Shown: positions 8,431-17,654 of the stretch, one piece after another
Layout of the letters: each line of letters opens with the position of its first letter
How positions within the stretch are numbered: the first letter of the stretch is position 1
Source: Microbacterium sp. USTB-Y
GTDB taxonomy: Bacteria; Actinomycetota; Actinomycetes; Actinomycetales; Microbacteriaceae
Assembly (NCBI RefSeq): GCF_023703415.1
Contig: NZ_JAGMTU010000001.1
Span: 620,001 to 684,000 of the forward strand
DNA: 64,000 nucleotides
Direction of reading: 5' to 3'
Translations under genes and position numbers: made by a program
Notes under the pieces: model-generated
Seen by the model: only the letters and a program-made list of their open reading frames with translations
Told to the model about the DNA's origin: nothing
Databases searched by the model: none

Positions 8431-9384
8431 ATGCGGATCCTTGTCACCCCGCGCTCCATGACCGCCTCCGGGCTCGACGACGCCGCCGACCTGGCGCCCC
8501 TGCGCGAACGCGGATGGGAGCTGGTTTCGGGCCCGGCCGGTCGTCTGCCGAACGTCGAGGAGCTCATCGAACTGGTCCCGGGCATCGATGGCTGGCTGTG
8601 CGGGGTCGAGCAGGTGCCTGCGACGGTGCTGGACGCGGCCGATCGCCTCCGGGTGATCTCGCGCAACGGGGTGGGGGCGGAGAACCTCGATCTGGATTCC
8701 GCACGAGCCCACGGCGTCGCGGTCGAGCTCGCGCGCGGTGCGAACTCGCGCGGCGTCGCGGAGCTCAGCGTCGCGCTCATGCTGTCCGCACTGCGCGACA
8801 TCCCTGCCGCGGATCGCGCGCTCCACGACGGACGATGGGCACGCTGTCTGGGGCGGGAGCTCGCGGACAGAACGGTCGGCATCGTCGGTTTTGGAGCGAT
8901 CGGACGTCTCGTGGCCCGGATCGTGCTCGCCTTCGGAGCGAACGTTCTCGCCTACGACCCGTTCGCCACGATCGATATGGCGGGCGTCGACGGTGTCGAG
9001 CTCGACGACCTCTTCGCGGAATGCGATGTCGTCACGCTCCATGCGCCTCCGCGCGCCGACGGCCGCCCGCTCGTCGACGCCACGCTGCTCGGATCGCTCC
9101 GCCCGCAGACCGTGCTCGTGAACACCGCCCGCAGCGCCCTGGTCGACCCCGAGGCCGTTCTCGCTGCGCTGGAGGACGGTGCGCTGCGCGCCTATGCGGT
9201 CGATGCGTTCGACCAGGAGCCGCCGGTGCTCGACGCACTGCTCTCGCACCCCCGAGTGATCCTCACTCCGCATGTCGGCGGCTACACCGATGCCAGCGTG
9301 CGCCGTGCGACCGAGCAGGCGGTCACGAACCTCATCACCGCGCTGACGGCCGACACGGCTCCCGCGGCGCGATCCCTCTCATGA
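8431..9384 (+). CDS. D-isomer-specific 2-hydroxyacid dehydrogenase
   Basis: The 317-residue protein has the NAD-binding motif GIVGFGAIGRLVARI (about residues 150-164) and the catalytic triad Arg234 (NTARSALVD), Glu263 (FDQEPP) and His281 (LTPHVGG). It reduces 2-keto acids or oxidises D-2-hydroxy acids with NAD(P). The ATG lies one base after the previous stop. In this operon it could act on a sugar acid before or after the aldolase. A second member of the family lies at 45354-46373 but is only distantly similar. Confidence 0.88.
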   Translation: MRILVTPRSMTASGLDDAADLAPLRERGWELVSGPAGRLPNVEELIELVPGIDGWLCGVEQVPATVLDAADRLRVISRNGVGAENLDLDSARAHGVAVELARGANSRGVAELSVALMLSALRDIPAADRALHDGRWARCLGRELADRTVGIVGFGAIGRLVARIVLAFGANVLAYDPFATIDMAGVDGVELDDLFAECDVVTLHAPPRADGRPLVDATLLGSLRPQTVLVNTARSALVDPEAVLAALEDGALRAYAVDAFDQEPPVLDALLSHPRVILTPHVGGYTDASVRRATEQAVTNLITALTADTAPAARSLS

Positions 9385-10532
9385 AGGCCGTCCATTTCGG
9401 CGCGGGGAACATCGGACGAGGTCTGATCGGCCTCGTGCTGCATCGCGGCGGGTACGAGATCGTCTTCTGCGATGTCGCCCGCACGCTCATCGAACAGGTC
9501 CGTTCCGCGGGAAGCTACACAGTGCACGAGGCCGGCCCCGGCGGCGTCGACACGGTGGTGACGGGCTTCCGCGCGATCGACAGCGCGGAGGATCCGCGCG
9601 CCGTGGTGGCGGAGATCGAGACCGCGGATGTCGTGACGACGTCCGTGGGTCCGACAGCCCTGGCGGCTGTCGCGCCGCTGATCGCGGCGGGGCTCCGTAC
9701 CAGACCGGGCGCTCTGCCACCCCTTCAGGTCATGGCGTGCGAGAACGCGATCGGAGCCACCGACAAGCTGCGCCGCGCGATCGCCGACCTCGAAGGAGCA
9801 GAAGCGGAGCCGCAGAACGCGGTGTTCGCCAACACGGCGATCGATCGTCTGGTGCCCTCCCAGCCGGGCGACGGCGCCGTCGACGTCGTCGTCGAGCCGT
9901 TCTTCGAGTGGAGGATCGAAAGCGCCCCATTCGGCGACGATCCGCCGAACCTGCCGGGCGCCGGTTTCGTGGACGACCTCGCCCCGTACATCGAGCGCAA
10001 GCTCTATACGGTCAACACGGGGCACGCGACGGCCGCCTACTTCGGAGCGCTCATCGGCGCGGCCGACGTCCGCGCTGCGTTGCAGGATCCGTCGATCTCC
10101 GCACGCGTCTCGGATGTCATGGCGCAGACCTCTGCCATGCTGGCCCGCAAGCACAGATGGGACCCGGAGGAGCTCGCGACGTACCGCGCCCGGATCCTCG
10201 AGCGGTTCCGCAACCCGCTGCTCCTGCCGGATCCGGTGATGCGCGTCGGCCGCGAGCCCTTGCGCAAGCTGTCCCGTCACGAACGCCTGATCGGCCCGGC
10301 CGCCGCCGCCGTCGAGTTCGGTCTCCCGGTGGATGCACTGGTTGCGGCGATCGGAGCCGCGTTCGCCTTCGACGACCCCCGCGATCCGCAGTCCATGCGC
10401 TTGCAGGACATGCTGCGCTCATCGCGTGCCGACGAGGTGGTCGAGTCCGTGACAGGGCTCCACGAAGGACATCCCCTCTTCGCCTCGGTCCTCGCGCAGG
10501 TCGCGTCGAGGCAGGCGGTGCTGTCGGACTGA
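9381..10532 (+). CDS. mtlD: Mannitol-1-phosphate 5-dehydrogenase family
   Basis: The 383-residue protein begins MKAVHFGAGNIGRGLIG, the typical NAD-binding start of MtlD. The later motifs KLYTVNTGHATAAYFG and KLSRHERLIGPA contain the conserved lysine and histidine of the polyol dehydrogenase family. Length is normal. It interconverts a hexitol phosphate and a ketose phosphate; mannitol 1-phosphate is the family substrate. No mannitol PTS is present here and the transporter is an ABC system, so the true substrate may be another polyol (inference). Its start overlaps the preceding stop as ATGA. Confidence 0.88.
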   Translation: MKAVHFGAGNIGRGLIGLVLHRGGYEIVFCDVARTLIEQVRSAGSYTVHEAGPGGVDTVVTGFRAIDSAEDPRAVVAEIETADVVTTSVGPTALAAVAPLIAAGLRTRPGALPPLQVMACENAIGATDKLRRAIADLEGAEAEPQNAVFANTAIDRLVPSQPGDGAVDVVVEPFFEWRIESAPFGDDPPNLPGAGFVDDLAPYIERKLYTVNTGHATAAYFGALIGAADVRAALQDPSISARVSDVMAQTSAMLARKHRWDPEELATYRARILERFRNPLLLPDPVMRVGREPLRKLSRHERLIGPAAAAVEFGLPVDALVAAIGAAFAFDDPRDPQSMRLQDMLRSSRADEVVESVTGLHEGHPLFASVLAQVASRQAVLSD

Positions 10533-10546
10533 CCGCCGCCCGGGAG

Positions 10547-12058
10547 CTACTGCCGGGGAGTCTCGACGGCCGGCAGCGTCACCACGAACGTCGCACCCGG
10601 GCCCGGCCCGACCGCGATCGTGCCGCCGTGCGCTTCGACCACGGCGAGCGCGATCGCCATGCCGAGTCCCGTGCCGCCCCCGCCGTCGCGGGACCGCGAG
10701 GTCTCACCGCGGGCGAACCGCTCGAACACGCTCTCCCGCACGCTCTCCGGGAGTCCGGGACCGTCATCGGCGACCGTGAGGCGCACTGCCCCGGCCGCCT
10801 CCCCGGTGCGCACCTCGTCGAGCCGCACCTGCACGGTCGTGCCGTCGGGCGTGTGCAGTCGCGCGTTGCCGAGCAGGTTGTCGAGCACGCGGCGCAGATC
10901 CCCGGCGTCGCCGCGCACGAGCGCCGGATCCTCGCCCAACTCCATGACCCAGGTGTGCGCCGGTCCGGCGAGGCGCGCCGCGAGCACCGCCTCGGCGACG
11001 AGGAGCCGCAGGTCGAGGTCGTCCTGCACGAGCTCGGGCAGCGCATCGAGGCGCGCCAGCAGGAGGAGCTGATCGATGAGCGCCCCCATCCGCACCCCCT
11101 CGCCGTCGATGAGGGCGGCGTTCCCGCGCACCTCCGCCTCCTCGGTGTCCGGGCGACCGGACAGCTGCGCATAGGCGCGGATCGTGGCCAGCGGGGTGCG
11201 CAGCTCGTGACTGGCGTCGGCGACGAACCGGCGCATCGTCGACTCGCTCGCCTCGCGCTGGGTGAGGGCGAGCTCGACGTGGTCGAGCATGTCGTTGAGC
11301 GCCGTGCCGACCTGGCCCACCTCGCTCGTCGAGGCGATGTCGCCGGCGTCCACGCGCTCGGCCAGGCACACCTCGCCGCGATCGAGCGGCACGGCGGTCA
11401 CGGCCGCGGCGGTGTGCGCGACGCGACGCAGGGGCCGCAGCGCGCGACCCATCGCCACGGCGGCCGCCGCGACGGCCAGCACGATGCAGACGATGCCCAC
11501 GAGGGTCACCACGAGCAGCAGCCGCCCCGTCGCCGCCGACACCAGGTCGAGCGGCAGCGCGGTCACCACCGCGACGCCGGAGGGCGTCGTCCGCGACGCC
11601 ACCCGGTAGGAGCCGAGCGAGCCGCCGAGGTCGACGGTCACCGGTGCGGTCCGGTCTGCGGATCCGGTGGGAAGGTGCGCGGCGAGGATCTTCTGCTGGG
11701 CGGATGTGAGGTCGTGGCGCTTCCCGTCGACCGAGATCCAGCCGCCGAGCTCGAACACCCCCTCCCGGAAGACGGCGGTGATGGTCCCCCCGGACTGCCC
11801 GGGGGCGCCCACGACCTCGTCGCGGCTGGGACGCGGCGACGGCGGCGTCGGGCCCGGCGTCGCCGTCGTGGATCCGGGCGGGCGGCCGGCGATGTCGGCC
11901 CCGCGCGCGGCGGCGCCGTTGAGGCGCGCATCGACCTGGCCCAGCATGTAGTCGTGCAGCGACACCACGGCGACCACGCCGACGACGATGCTCACCGCGG
12001 CGACGAGGGCCGACGCGATGAGCACCACCTGCAGGCGAAGACTGCGCGGTCGCCTCAT
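10547..12058 (-). CDS. Two-component sensor histidine kinase (HAMP, HisKA, HATPase_c)
   Basis: The 503-residue protein has a first membrane segment at about 10-33, an extracytoplasmic domain with a Pro/Thr/Ser-rich stretch (about 60-80), a second segment at about 180-203, a HAMP linker, and the phosphoacceptor His284 in FVADASHELRTPL. The ATPase domain shows NLLGNARLHTP, ADDGPGLP and GGGTGLGMAI. It is a class I sensor kinase. The ATG at 12058 overlaps the regulator stop (ATGA). It is the last gene of an operon with two glycosyltransferases, so an envelope signal is plausible. The ligand is unknown. Confidence 0.93.
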   Translation of the reverse strand: MRRPRSLRLQVVLIASALVAAVSIVVGVVAVVSLHDYMLGQVDARLNGAAARGADIAGRPPGSTTATPGPTPPSPRPSRDEVVGAPGQSGGTITAVFREGVFELGGWISVDGKRHDLTSAQQKILAAHLPTGSADRTAPVTVDLGGSLGSYRVASRTTPSGVAVVTALPLDLVSAATGRLLLVVTLVGIVCIVLAVAAAAVAMGRALRPLRRVAHTAAAVTAVPLDRGEVCLAERVDAGDIASTSEVGQVGTALNDMLDHVELALTQREASESTMRRFVADASHELRTPLATIRAYAQLSGRPDTEEAEVRGNAALIDGEGVRMGALIDQLLLLARLDALPELVQDDLDLRLLVAEAVLAARLAGPAHTWVMELGEDPALVRGDAGDLRRVLDNLLGNARLHTPDGTTVQVRLDEVRTGEAAGAVRLTVADDGPGLPESVRESVFERFARGETSRSRDGGGGTGLGMAIALAVVEAHGGTIAVGPGPGATFVVTLPAVETPRQ

Positions 12059-12843
12059 GCCCCTCCCCCGGGAGCGGACGCATCGGCGACGCGGAGGACG
12101 TAGCCGACCAGCCGCACGGTCTCCAGGCTCAGCGCCGTCGACGGCGCGAGCTTGCGACGCAGGCTCGACACGTACACCTCGACCACGTTCGACTCGGTGC
12201 CGAAGTCGTACCCCCAGACCGCCTCGAGGATCTGAGGCCGGCGCAGCACCTTGCCCGCGTTGTTCGCGAGCAGGAGCAGCAGCTCGAACTCGGTGGGCGT
12301 GAGCTCGAGCGGGGACCCTGCGAGCTCGGCGGTGGCGGCGGCCTTGTCCACGGACAGGTCGCCGACCTGCAGCTGCGCGTCCGCCGGGCGTCCGATCGCC
12401 GCCGCCGTGCGGGCCAGCACCCGCACCCGCGCCTGCAGCTCGGCGATCGCGAAGGGCTTGGTGAGGTAGTCGTCGCCGCCCGCGCGCAGCCCGGCGATCC
12501 GGTCGTCGTGGCCGTCCAGGGCGGTGAGGAACAGCACCCGGATCTCGGGCCGGATCGCGCGGATCCGCTCGAGCGTGTCGAGTCCGTCGATGTCGGGCAT
12601 CATGATGTCGAGCACGACCACGTCGGGCTGGAACTCCCGCACCGCGATGAGCGCGCTGCGCCCGCGGTGCTCCACGCGCACCTCCCACCCGTCCGTGCGG
12701 AGCGAATCGCCGACGGCCGCGGCGAGCGCGCGCTCGTCGTCGACCACGAGCGCCCGCGCCGGGGTGCCGTCCGCGCGCACGATCGGCGGCAGCCCGAGCG
12801 GCATCGAGGCGGTGGCGCCGGACTCGGTCGTGATGTCGGCCAT
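12055..12843 (-). CDS. OmpR/PhoB-type response regulator
   Basis: The 262-residue protein has a receiver domain with acidic pocket VVDDE (residues 33-37), phosphoacceptor Asp79 (VVVLDIMMPD) and the conserved lysine in YLTKPF. A winged-helix domain follows with LTPTEFELLLLLANNAGKV and VYVSSLRRKL. An unusual leader of about 28 residues precedes the receiver; a later start is possible but no better ribosome site is seen. It pairs with the kinase through an ATGA overlap and probably controls this operon and envelope genes (inference). Confidence 0.93.
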   Translation of the reverse strand: MADITTESGATASMPLGLPPIVRADGTPARALVVDDERALAAAVGDSLRTDGWEVRVEHRGRSALIAVREFQPDVVVLDIMMPDIDGLDTLERIRAIRPEIRVLFLTALDGHDDRIAGLRAGGDDYLTKPFAIAELQARVRVLARTAAAIGRPADAQLQVGDLSVDKAAATAELAGSPLELTPTEFELLLLLANNAGKVLRRPQILEAVWGYDFGTESNVVEVYVSSLRRKLAPSTALSLETVRLVGYVLRVADASAPGGGA

Positions 12844-12861
12844 GATCTGCTCCCCTCGTCG

Positions 12862-14940
12862 TCAATTCTGCGCGGTCAGGTCGTAGACCGTCACGCCGCC
12901 GACCGACTCGGCCGCGAAGTGGGCCTCGACCCACTGCTGGATCTGGGTCGCGACCCTGCTGCCGGTGCTCGATCCGCCCATCATGCCGCCTCCGGCGATG
13001 AAGTAGTGGATCTTCCCGCTCGCCACGTACTGCTGGAACTGCGCGAGGGTCGGGGACGGGTCGCTGCCGTTGAACCCGCCGAGGGGCATGACCGCGTACC
13101 CGGTGCCGAGCTGATAGCCGGCCGCCGTCTGCGATCCGACCGATGCCGCGACCCAGGTGTAGCGGGAGGCGTCGGCGGAGAGCAGCGTCTTCAGCTCGGC
13201 GCTCACCGTCGAGGCCTCGAGCAGCCCGCCCGCTCCCCCGGCGGGGCCCGCCCCGGTTCCCGTTCCACCAGTGGGGCCGGTGCCCGTGCCGCCGGCGGGG
13301 CCGGTGCCCGTACCGCCGTTCGCGCTCGTCGCCCCGCCCGGGCCGCCCTGCGCGCCGGCCGCGCCGCCACCCGGGCCGCCGAAGCCTCGGCCGACCCGGG
13401 GGAAGCCGCCGCGGAAGCCCCCGCCCATCGTGCCCTGCACCGACGGGCCGGCGGTGACGATGGATCCGGAGTGCGCCGCTCCGACGGTCTCCAGCGTGTA
13501 CGCCGCCGGGGCGAGCAGCGCGCCCGTGAGCAGCGCCGAGGCGGTCGCTGCGGTGAGGATCCGCGAGCGCGGCGGCACGAGGACGAGCAGCGCCGCGGCG
13601 GCTGAGACCGCGAGCACGACGACCTTCAGCCACGGCAGCCACGAGCTCGCGCGCTCCAGCAGCACCCACGCCCAGGCGGCGGTGACGATCGCCGAGACGG
13701 CGAGCAGGATGCGCACCCACACCCGATCGCGGTGGCGGAAGACCACGGTCCCCGCGGTGCCGATCAGCCCCGCGAGCGGTGCCGCCAGCGCGACGGTGTA
13801 GTACGCATGGAAGATCCCCGCCATGAAGCTGAAGGCGAGCAGCGTCACCAGCAGCCATGCCGCGAACGTCACGATCGCGATCCGCCGCGCATCGCGGCGC
13901 GGAGCCCTTCCGATGAGCACGAGCGCCCCCGTCAGCAACAGGAGCGCGGCCGGGATCAGCCACGAGATCTGCCCGCCGATCTCGTCCTGGAACAGGCGGA
14001 ACAGCCCCGTGGATCCCCACATGCCGCCTCCCGCTCCGCCGCCGCCGCCGCCGACGCTGCCCGTCTCGTTCCCGGTGAGGCGTCCGAGGCCGTTGTAGCC
14101 GAAGGTCAGCTCGAGGAAGCTGTTCGTCTGCGAGCCTCCGATGTAGGGGCGGGCCGAGGCGGGGACGAGCTCGACCACGGCGACCCACCACCCCGCCGAC
14201 ACGATCACGGCGCCGAGCGCGGCGAGCAGATGCCCGATCCGCTTCAGGATCGGAGCCCCGGCGAACACGACGTAGACACCCGCGAGTACCGGCAGGACGA
14301 GGAACGCCTGCAGCTGCTTCGTGAGGAAGCCGAAGCCGACGGCGACGCCGGCGAGCAGCAGCCAGCGCAGTTGCGCCCGGTCGATCGCCCTCAGAGTGAG
14401 GGCGACCGCGGCGGTGAGCAGCAGGAGCAGCAACGCGTCCGGGTTGTTGAAGCGGAACATCAGCGCCGCGACCGGGGTGAGGGCGAACACGCCCGTCGTG
14501 ACGAGGGCCGCCGCCGCGCCGAACCGCCGGCGCACCGTGAACAGGAGGATCGCGGCCGTGGCGACGCCCATCAGGGCCTGCGGCACGAGGATGCTCCACG
14601 AGCTGAGGCCGAACACGCGTGCCGACAGCTCCATCACCCACAGGCTCGCCGGCGGCTTGTCGACCGTGATCGAGTTGCCCGCGTCGCTGGATCCGTAGAA
14701 GAACGCCACCCAGTTCTGCGTCCCGGCCTGCACGGCGGCGGAGTAGAAGGCGTTCGCCCAGCCGCTGGCCGCGAGGTTCCACAGATAGAGGATCCCGGTG
14801 AGCAGGAGCACCCCCGCGTACGCGGGCGCCTCCCAGCGGGCTCGGGCGATCGTTCCCGAGACCTCGTCCGCGACCGCGGGACGCGCACCGGTCGGAGGGT
14901 GGACGGGCAGAGCTGGCGCGACGGCCACGGATGCGTTCAT
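12862..14940 (-). CDS. Membrane glycosyltransferase, ArnT/GT39-like (YkcB type)
   Basis: The 692-residue protein has at least ten membrane segments. The first extracytoplasmic loop contains DAGNSITVDKPPASLWV, matching the conserved acidic and VDKPP motif of lipid-phosphate-dependent GT-C transferases. Two low-complexity glycine-rich stretches interrupt it (near residue 290 and about 525-590, repeats of GGTGTGP), and a soluble C-terminal domain of about 110 residues follows. It should transfer a sugar from a polyprenyl-phosphate donor outside the membrane. The donor is probably made by the GT2-GtrA protein, whose stop overlaps this start (ATGA). Confidence 0.88.
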   Translation of the reverse strand: MNASVAVAPALPVHPPTGARPAVADEVSGTIARARWEAPAYAGVLLLTGILYLWNLAASGWANAFYSAAVQAGTQNWVAFFYGSSDAGNSITVDKPPASLWVMELSARVFGLSSWSILVPQALMGVATAAILLFTVRRRFGAAAALVTTGVFALTPVAALMFRFNNPDALLLLLLTAAVALTLRAIDRAQLRWLLLAGVAVGFGFLTKQLQAFLVLPVLAGVYVVFAGAPILKRIGHLLAALGAVIVSAGWWVAVVELVPASARPYIGGSQTNSFLELTFGYNGLGRLTGNETGSVGGGGGGAGGGMWGSTGLFRLFQDEIGGQISWLIPAALLLLTGALVLIGRAPRRDARRIAIVTFAAWLLVTLLAFSFMAGIFHAYYTVALAAPLAGLIGTAGTVVFRHRDRVWVRILLAVSAIVTAAWAWVLLERASSWLPWLKVVVLAVSAAAALLVLVPPRSRILTAATASALLTGALLAPAAYTLETVGAAHSGSIVTAGPSVQGTMGGGFRGGFPRVGRGFGGPGGGAAGAQGGPGGATSANGGTGTGPAGGTGTGPTGGTGTGAGPAGGAGGLLEASTVSAELKTLLSADASRYTWVAASVGSQTAAGYQLGTGYAVMPLGGFNGSDPSPTLAQFQQYVASGKIHYFIAGGGMMGGSSTGSRVATQIQQWVEAHFAAESVGGVTVYDLTAQN

Positions 14941-16208
14941 GAGCGGTTCGCCTCCTGAGTGAGCACGGTGAGGTGGTGACGGGTGGACAGCGGCTCGACG
15001 GGCTCGGGCGGATCGTGCCGGCGTGCGGCGTCGCGGAACACCCAGAGCCGCAGCAGCGCGAAGCGCAGCAGCGTGGCGACGAGGTTCGCGAGGGTGAGCA
15101 CGCCGACCTCGGCGAACGGGCCGGGATGCGGATCCGCGGCGTGCAGCAGCATCAGGGATCCGCCGGTCAGCGCCCAGGCGATGCCGAAGACGATCAGCCC
15201 CTGGAGATGATGGGTCGTCGCGCCCGTGCGGCCCCGGATGCCGAAGGTGAAGCGCCGGTTGGCCGCCGTGTTGGCGATGGCGGTGAGCAGCAGCGCGAGG
15301 AAGTTCGCCCACTGCGCGGGAAACGGCACCTGGAGCACGAGATAGGTCAGCGCGTACGCGACGGTGGAGAGCGCGCCGATGACCCCGAAGCGGACGAGCT
15401 GGGTGATCAGCGGCGTCTTCGGCTGCGCGAAGGGATGGCGTCCGATGTCGCGATAGACGTCGTCGACCGGGATGCGCCCGGCGACGAGCCCTCGCCCGAT
15501 GCGGACCAGCCCCTTCAGATCGGCGGTCGCGGTCGAGACGATGTCGACCGAGCTGTGCGGGTCGTCGATCCAGTCGACCGGGACCTCGTGGATCCGCAGC
15601 CCCGCGCGCTCGGCGAGGATCAGCAGCTCGGTGTCGAAGAACCAGCCGGTGTCCTCCACGAGAGGCAGCAGGCGGTGCGCGGCCTCGGCGCGGATGGCCT
15701 TGAACCCGCACTGCGCATCGCTGAACCGCACCCCGAAGGCCCCGCGCAGCAGCAGGTTGTAGGAGCGCGAGACGAACTCGCGCTTGCCGCCGCGCACGAT
15801 GCGCGAGGCGCTCGCCAGGCGGGACCCGATCGCGAGATCCGAGTGGCCGCTGAGCAGCGGGGCGACGAGCGGACGCAGGGCGCGCAGGTCCGTGGAGAGG
15901 TCCTCGTCGAGATAGACGAGGACCGCCGCCGGAGACTCCGACCACACGGCCTTCAGCGCCCTGCCCCGGCCCTTCTCCGTGAGGTGCACCGCGACCACGC
16001 CGCTCAGCCGCGCAGCGAGCGCATCGGCGAGCTCGGCCGTGCCGTCGGTGCTCGCGTTGTCGGCGATCGTGATCCGCCAGGACGCCGGTTCCTCGGCGCG
16101 CAGGTGCTCGTGCAGCAGCGCGATGCACTGCTCGAGCGTGTCCCGCTCGTTGTGCACGGGGACGACGACATCGAGGTCGAGAGCCGGATCCTGGTTCATG
16201 GGATCCAT
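14937..16208 (-). CDS. Bifunctional GT2 polyprenyl-phosphate glycosyltransferase fused to GtrA-like flippase domain
   Basis: The 423-residue protein has an N-terminal GT-A domain (about 12-240) with VVPVHNERDTLEQ, the DXD-like YLDEDLSTD and DAQCGFKAIRAEAAHRL, as in dolichol-phosphate mannose synthases. The C-terminal part (about 265-395) has four membrane segments of the GtrA family (FGVIGALSTVAYALTYL; NRRFTFG). Such fusions make and flip lipid-linked sugars for a partner GT-C enzyme, here the adjacent YkcB-type protein. ATG 16208 is taken; ATG 16199 is an equal alternative. It heads the operon that continues into the two-component system. Confidence 0.9.
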   Translation of the reverse strand: MDPMNQDPALDLDVVVPVHNERDTLEQCIALLHEHLRAEEPASWRITIADNASTDGTAELADALAARLSGVVAVHLTEKGRGRALKAVWSESPAAVLVYLDEDLSTDLRALRPLVAPLLSGHSDLAIGSRLASASRIVRGGKREFVSRSYNLLLRGAFGVRFSDAQCGFKAIRAEAAHRLLPLVEDTGWFFDTELLILAERAGLRIHEVPVDWIDDPHSSVDIVSTATADLKGLVRIGRGLVAGRIPVDDVYRDIGRHPFAQPKTPLITQLVRFGVIGALSTVAYALTYLVLQVPFPAQWANFLALLLTAIANTAANRRFTFGIRGRTGATTHHLQGLIVFGIAWALTGGSLMLLHAADPHPGPFAEVGVLTLANLVATLLRFALLRLWVFRDAARRHDPPEPVEPLSTRHHLTVLTQEANRS

Positions 16209-16271
16209 GCTCGGAAGCGGCCCGGGACGGGCGCTTTGGCACCGCTATGCGATGGCTAAGGACCCGGCCGC

Positions 16272-17552
16272 TCAGGCCGACGCCGGCAGCGCGCGCCTGC
16301 TCCTCGAGGTCAGCACGACAGCCAGCGCGATCAGAGCGGGGGCGCCGCCGGCGAGCAGGAACGTGATCTCGCCGCCGAGCGCGTGCACGGCCCAGCCCGC
16401 CGCGAGCGCGCCCGCCGCCTGCATGCCCGTCATGCACGCGACGTAGAGCGACACCACCCGCCCGCGGATCGCGCCGTTGGCCGAGAGCTGCGTGAGCGAA
16501 TCGTTCCCGATCATGAACGCCGTCCGCATCAGCATCGACGCGACCAGTCCGACGACGAAGAGCCCGGCGAAGGGCGCGAGACCGGAGCACGCCCAGACCA
16601 GCCCCGAGCCCGCGAGCAGCAGCGCGCTGTCGCGGAGTCGCAGCTGTCGCCGGCGGGCGGCCAGCAGACTGCCCAGCAGAGCACCCACCGCCGACGCCGT
16701 CTGGAACAGGGTGTAGCCGAGGGTGCCGAGGCCATAGCGCTCGTTCGCCGCCCAGGCCATGAGGATCGAGGCCGTGAGCGCGAAGAACGCGAGCGACGAG
16801 ATCAGCAGCAGCGCCGTGCGGATCTCCGGCTTGCGCTGCACGTAGCGGATGGCCTCGCGGATCTGTCCCCGCCGGGCGGCGACCCTGATCGCGGGCTGCA
16901 GCGCGGAGCGCCGGATCCCGAGCAGCATCACGATGCCCGCGAGCGGCCCGACCGGCGCCGCCACGAGCGCCCATCCGGATCCGATGATCGCGACGAGGCC
17001 GGCCGTGAGCAGGGCGCCGAGTATTCCGGCGAGCTGCTGCACGGCGGCGTTCAGACTCATCGCGTTGGGCAGTGCGCGGGTGCCGACGACCTGCACGAGC
17101 AGCACCGCGCGAGCCGGCGCCTCGAACGCCGCCGCGACGCCGAGCAGGAGCGAGGAGGCGACGATCAGCGGCACGCCGGCCGTGCCGAGGATCGCCGGCA
17201 CGCCCAGGCACAGCGCCGACAGCACCACGACGAGCTGGGTCAGCACGACCGTCTGGCGGGGTGCGAATCGGTCGCTGAGCACGCCTCCCCACGGTCCGAG
17301 GACGATCGACGGCAGCAGCTGCGACGCGACGACCAGAGCGACGAGGCCGACGTCGCCGGTGAGCTCGATCATCAGCGAGTCCGTGGCCAGCCGCGCCAGC
17401 CATCCCGCCGCGGAGGTCGCCGCGAGGCCGGCGAAGTAGAGCCGGAAGTTCGCCTCGCGCAGCGTCGCGAAGGTCGCGCGGAAGGTCGGTCGGGTCGCGA
17501 GCACCGGCAGCGGCTCGGTGATCGGATGATCCACGCCCGACACAGAAGACAT
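16272..17552 (-). CDS. MFS transporter (EntS/MFS_3-like)
   Basis: The 426-residue protein has about twelve membrane segments and the loop 2-3 motif GGVLSDRFAPRQTVV typical of MFS exporters. Similar proteins export siderophores, macrolides or other small molecules. The ATG at 17552 faces the divergent LysR gene across a 102-bp gap with a dyad, so it is the likely target of that regulator. A longer open frame extending upstream crosses the LysR gene on the other strand and is rejected. Confidence 0.9.
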   Translation of the reverse strand: MSSVSGVDHPITEPLPVLATRPTFRATFATLREANFRLYFAGLAATSAAGWLARLATDSLMIELTGDVGLVALVVASQLLPSIVLGPWGGVLSDRFAPRQTVVLTQLVVVLSALCLGVPAILGTAGVPLIVASSLLLGVAAAFEAPARAVLLVQVVGTRALPNAMSLNAAVQQLAGILGALLTAGLVAIIGSGWALVAAPVGPLAGIVMLLGIRRSALQPAIRVAARRGQIREAIRYVQRKPEIRTALLLISSLAFFALTASILMAWAANERYGLGTLGYTLFQTASAVGALLGSLLAARRRQLRLRDSALLLAGSGLVWACSGLAPFAGLFVVGLVASMLMRTAFMIGNDSLTQLSANGAIRGRVVSLYVACMTGMQAAGALAAGWAVHALGGEITFLLAGGAPALIALAVVLTSRSRRALPASA

Positions 17553-17587
17553 GACCTCAACGGTACGGAGGATCGCACGATCACTCA

Positions 17588-17614
17588 CGATAATGAGGGA
17601 CATAACTGTTATCG
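17588..17614 (+). promoter_or_regulatory. LysR-type dyad in the MFS/LysR divergent gap
   Basis: The gap contains CGATAA at 17588-17593 and TTATCG at 17609-17614 as an inverted pair, plus the perfect 11-bp palindrome ATAACTGTTAT at 17602-17612. This T-N11-A-like symmetry and its place between divergent genes suggest the binding site of the adjacent LysR regulator. It is a pattern match only. Confidence 0.5.
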
Positions 17615-17654
17615 GATCTGCGAATGAGCAGGATCCGCAGGGACGGGAGTCCGC

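Noticed and set aside
10547..14782. Open frame of 1411 codons spanning the kinase, regulator and glycosyltransferase
   Set aside because: Its first two thirds are out-of-frame Arg/Pro-rich reading of real genes; only the C-terminal 503 codons are the kinase.
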